Made by a program: the position numbers and the translations under genes | In this document: piece after piece, positions 61,099 through 64,000 of the stretch | How positions within the stretch are numbered: position 1 is the first letter of the stretch | Layout of the letters: each line of letters begins with the position of its first letter | DNA from: DASQZT01 sp963728965 | GTDB lineage: Bacteria; Acidobacteriota; Terriglobia; Bryobacterales; Bryobacteraceae | Assembly: GCA_963728965.1 (NCBI GenBank) | Contig: CAVSMH010000007.1 | Span: 186,001 to 250,000 of the forward strand | Length of the DNA: 64,000 bases | Direction of reading: 5' to 3' | Notes under the pieces: generated by a model | What the model saw: the letters and a program-made list of their open reading frames with translations, nothing else | Told to the model about the DNA's origin: nothing | The model's database searches: none

Positions 61099-63175
61099 AT
61101 GCCCGAAGAAATCACGGGGACAGCGCCGGAGACCGCCCCGGTCGAAGTCATCGCAGCCGCGGCGCAGCCCGAGAGCCAGCCGGAACCCCCGGAATTCCAA
61201 GTCGAGCGCTTCACGGTGGTGGCGACCTTCGCTCCGCCGTCGGCCAACGACGACGCCCGCACCATCGACGCGGTCTGGTACACGGGCGCCAAGGTGCCCC
61301 GGTTCGACTGGCGCAGCTGGCGAGGAATACGACCTCATCCTCGACATGAAAGGGCTGCCGTCTGGATCGCCTGAACAACGGCGGTCCCGTGCTGGACTCG
61401 CACAGCGCCTACGGGGTGGAGAGTCAACTCGGCGTGGTGCGCAAGGCATGGGCCAAGAAATCCACCGGCCTGGCCACGCATCCAGTTCAGCAAGCGCGAT
61501 GCCGTGACGCCGATCTGGAACGACGTCAAGGGCGGCATCATTCAGAACCTCAGCCCCGGCATGTGGATCTACAAGAAGGTCGACACCACGCCGAAGGGCC
61601 AGGAACGCAGGGAATTCACGGCGACGGATTGGGAACCGTTCGAGATCTCCCTCGTGTCCGTGGCCGCCGACGCGGCCACCAATTTCATGTCGGCGGCGGT
61701 AACGCCACCGGCGCCACCGAGTGTAGTTGAAACCCAACGGGCATCTGCCCACACAAAGGAGAAACCTGAGATGGAAACGACCACGCAGGATCCGGGCGTT
61801 GAGGCCCGTCAGAACGAAGTAGCCCTCGCCGCCGCGCGCGACGAGGCGGTAAAGGCGGAGCGGTTGCGCGCGGGGAAGATTCGCGCGATCGCAACCGGCC
61901 CCTTCCAGGTGGAGGAGAGCTTCCTCGCAGCGCTGATCGACGAGGGTGTGTCCATCGACACCGCTCGCGAGCGCATCATGAACAAGGTCGAGGCCGAGTA
62001 TCGCAGGACGCCGACCAATGGCGATCAACCCGCCTGCCACGTTCGGAGGCAGAGATGAGGTCGACAAGCGGCGGGAGGGGATGGAGGCCGCATTGTTCTT
62101 GCGGGGTAACCCCCGCGCGTCTGCTGACATGGTCGAAAAGGGGCGCGAGTTTGCCGGGCTCACGCTCGTGGACATGGCGCGCGAATGCCTGAATGCCGCC
62201 GGCGTGAAGACGCGCGGGATGGAGCGGCACGAGATCGCTCGCGTCGCGCTCCAGGGCCGCAACGGAGCCCAGGAGTACTTCGCGGGCGCCATGACCACCA
62301 GCGACTTTCCTAATATCCTGGCGAACGTCGCCAACAAGACTCTGCGCCAGGCCTATGAGGCGGCGCCCCGCACGTTCGTGCCGTTTTGCCGGCAAGTCAC
62401 CGCAGCCGACTTCAAGCCGGTGAACCGTGTCCAGTTGAGCGACATCGCCGCCTTGCAGAAGACGAGCGAGAACGGCGAGTTCGTCCGCATCTATCTGAGC
62501 GACTCGAAGGAATCCTACGCGCTCAGCACCTGGGGCGGCATCGTGCCGATCACCCGAAAGGTGGTGCTCAACGACGACCTCCAGTCGTTGACGCGGATTC
62601 CCGCCGGCTTGGGCATTGCGGCCGCCACGCTCGAGAGCGACACCGTGTGGGCCGTGATCACTGCGAACGCGAACATGGCCGACGGCCTGCCGCTGTTCCA
62701 CGCGACGCACAAGAACCTGACGGCCACCAACGCCCTCGCGGCCCCGGCCAACATCACCACGGCGCGGAAGGCGATGCGCAAACAGACTGCGCCCAAGGGA
62801 ACGATTCTGAACCTGATTCCCAAGTTCCTGATCATCCCGGCAGCGCTCGAAGGAATTGCGGTTCAGATCACGAATCCCATCAACCTGGCGGCAACCGCAT
62901 CGTCCGCCGACGTGCCGGCCTTCGTGCGCGCCATGGTGCCGATCGTCGAGCCCCGACTCGATGCGGTGGCGAGCGTCGGCGATACCAACTGGTACACCGC
63001 GGCCGACCCGAGCTCGATTGACACGATCGAGTACTGCTATCTCGAAGGGGCACAGGGTGTCTACATCGAGACCCGGCAGGGCTTCGAGGTGGACGGCGTC
63101 GAGATCAAGGCTCGTCTGGACTTTGCGGCGGCGGCGATCGACTTCCGCGGCTTGCAGAAGAACACTGCGGCGTAG
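61099..63175 (+). pseudogene. Prohead protease-major capsid fusion, four +1 frame shifts
   Basis: Five frames read in order give one chain of about 690 residues. The N-terminal part is HK97-like protease (VVATFAPPSANDDARTIDAVW, LDSHSAYGVESQLGVV with catalytic His, TDWEPFEISLVSVAADA with Ser); the C-terminal part from about 62018 is the capsid protein (MTTSDFPNILANVANKTLRQAYEAA, DLQSLTRIPAGLG, VDGVEIKARLDFAAAAIDFRG). Shifts near 61315, 61352-61354, 61478 and 62020-62021. Fusions of this kind are known. The capsid part alone is open from 62018. Confidence 0.85.
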
Positions 63176-63221
63176 GGCGGTTGAGTCAACATTCCGAGGC
63201 AACGAAAAGGAGAAAAGAATC

Positions 63222-63936
63222 ATGATCAATTTCGTAAAAAGCGGTGATAATCTCACCCTTGCGGCGCCCTACGACGTGCTCTCCGGGGGCGGCTTGAAGG
63301 TGGGCAACGTCTTCGGCGTGGCCGCCTTCGACGCACTCTCGGGCACCAACGTCGAGTGCGAAGTCGAGGGCGTCTACGACCTCGCCAAGGACGCCAGCAC
63401 CTTTGCGCAGGGCGATTTGGCCTACTGGGACGACACCGCGAAGAAGGTGACGTCCACGGTCGGCAGCAACCTGCTGATCGGAGCGGTCGAGGTGGCCGCC
63501 GCGACGGGCGCCGCCGTGGTGCGGGTCAACCTGTTTGGCGTGCCCGGCTTCTCGGGGCAGGCGCACGGCCTCAAGGTGGCGTACGCCAAGTACGACTTCA
63601 GCGTGGATGGCGGCGCCTCCTGCACGCCGGCGGTCAGCGACACCATCCCGATCAACGCTGTCGTTTTCGGGGGCAGCGTGGTCTCGACGACCGCTGTCGC
63701 CGCAGGCGGAGCGGCCACGGTTTCGATTGGGACCGTTGCCGGTTCCGGCGCCGCCAGCATCCTGGCTGCCACTGGCCAAGGCGTCGCTGGGGACGAACGC
63801 GCTGGTCGTGCCCACTGCCGTCGCGACGCCGTTCAAGATGTCTGCTGCCGGCAAGATCAACGTCACGATCGCCACCGGCCCGCTGACCGCGGGCGTCATC
63901 GAGGTCTGGGCGCTCTACACCACCGCCGCGGCGTAA
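63222..63936 (+). pseudogene. DUF2190 protein fused to a second beta domain, +1 frame shift
   Basis: The frame from 63222 encodes a DUF2190 unit (MINFVKSGDNLTLAAPYDVLSG, LIGAVEVAAATGAAVVRVNL) that continues without a stop into a beta-rich domain (KVAYAKYDFSVDGG, PINAVVFGGSVV, VSIGTVAGSGAASILAAT). At 63774-63775 one extra G shifts to the frame ending KASLGTNALVVPTAVATP, INVTIATGPLTAGVIEVWALY, stop at 63936. Possible capsid decoration or head fibre protein. Confidence 0.7.
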
Positions 63937-63940
63937 TCCC

Positions 63941-64000
63941 ATGGCGGCATGGTCACAACAGTCCGGTTTGGCGAACGCGGCGATCCTGGCCGCGTTCGGC
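63941..64000 (+). CDS. Start of a head-tail attachment protein, cut by the window end
   Basis: ATG at 63941, two bases after the previous stop region, encodes MAAWSQQSGLANAAILAAFG before the window ends. The short Ala-rich start resembles phage head-tail attachment (FII-like) proteins, and the position after DUF2190 fits lambda gene order. Too short to be sure. Confidence 0.5.
   Translation, partial: MAAWSQQSGLANAAILAAFG

Larger units (their letters stand above)
28120..64000. mobile_element. Left part of an integrated lambda-like phage element at tRNA-Gln
   Basis: The element starts within the 3' half of tRNA-Gln and runs to the window end; the right attachment site is not in view. Evidence: serine recombinase at the tRNA, excisionase-like gene, primase-helicases, phage recombination module, DNA methyltransferases, and a head module in lambda gene order (terminase small and large, gpW, portal, protease-capsid, DUF2190, head-tail attachment). 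The part from 28.1 to 34.6 kb carries a second primase and a second recombinase relic, so the element is probably composite. About 15 inferred frame lesions fall inside it; none fall in the host side. Confidence 0.9.

Noticed and set aside
31167..63936. Programmed +1 frameshifting as an explanation for the many shifts
   Set aside because: The sites share no slippery motif, stop codon or downstream structure, they occur up to four times in one gene, and they affect unrelated proteins.

Overview
The window is high-GC bacterial chromosome carrying the left part of a large integrated phage element. The host side (bases 1 to about 28,080) looks like an acidobacterium, probably of the Solibacter/Bryobacter type. 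This is inferred from the mix of a Ser/Thr kinase fused to WD40-like (PD40) repeats, a large carboxypeptidase-regulatory TonB-type outer membrane protein, DUF5666-like exported proteins and a LytS/LytT-type regulator pair. No rRNA or other taxonomic marker is present, so the assignment is an inference.

Host region, left to right: the receptor kinase (minus); a decayed HicBA-type toxin-antitoxin remnant; a minus-strand housekeeping run (alpha/beta hydrolase, YajQ, response regulator, BamD-like lipoprotein with a helix-hairpin-helix tail, ribulose-phosphate epimerase); a membrane protein with two GT-A glycosyltransferases whose leader can fold over the ribosome binding site; a DksA/TraR-like zinc finger and an HlyD-type adaptor (plus); a methyltransferase; CYTH, DUF2203 and YjbQ proteins; ispG; a small membrane protein; a GH43-like hydrolase; the TonB-type receptor; two exported proteins; and a histidine kinase/LytTR regulator pair that ends next to a tRNA-Gln(TTG) gene.

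The element starts in that tRNA. A serine recombinase lies antisense to the tRNA, and the last codons of its gene are read from the tRNA itself, so the left attachment site is at about 28,091-28,153. The right end is beyond base 64,000. Inside are: a zinc-ribbon regulator; an excisionase-like protein; a broken primase-helicase; the relic of a second serine recombinase; a cargo block (a two-gene system I do not recognise and a frameshifted PD-(D/E)XK nuclease); a tightly overlapping replication and recombination operon (sigma-like factor, iron-sulfur PD-(D/E)XK nuclease, Sak4-like ATPase, DUF669 protein, ERCC4 nuclease, RecD-like helicase, 1137-residue CHC2/Toprim primase-helicase) that ends in a 14-copy GGGGAC repeat cluster likely to be an origin; two ParB-domain DNA methyltransferases; small membrane and accessory proteins; and a lambda-like head module. 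The head module holds small terminase, a DpdA-like and QueD pair, large terminase, gpW, portal, a protease-capsid fusion, a DUF2190 protein and the start of a head-tail attachment protein.

The most notable signals are: (1) a 7-deazaguanine DNA-modification-like pair placed between the two terminase genes; (2) an unrecognised two-gene cassette whose second protein has a Zn-ribbon and an internal tandem duplication; (3) the GGGGAC/GTCCCC iteron-like cluster; and (4) at least 15 inferred frame lesions, every one a net +1 shift, confined to the phage element and absent from the host genes. The lesions are either real decay or insertion-type sequence errors, so the broken structural genes should not be taken as proof of a dead prophage.
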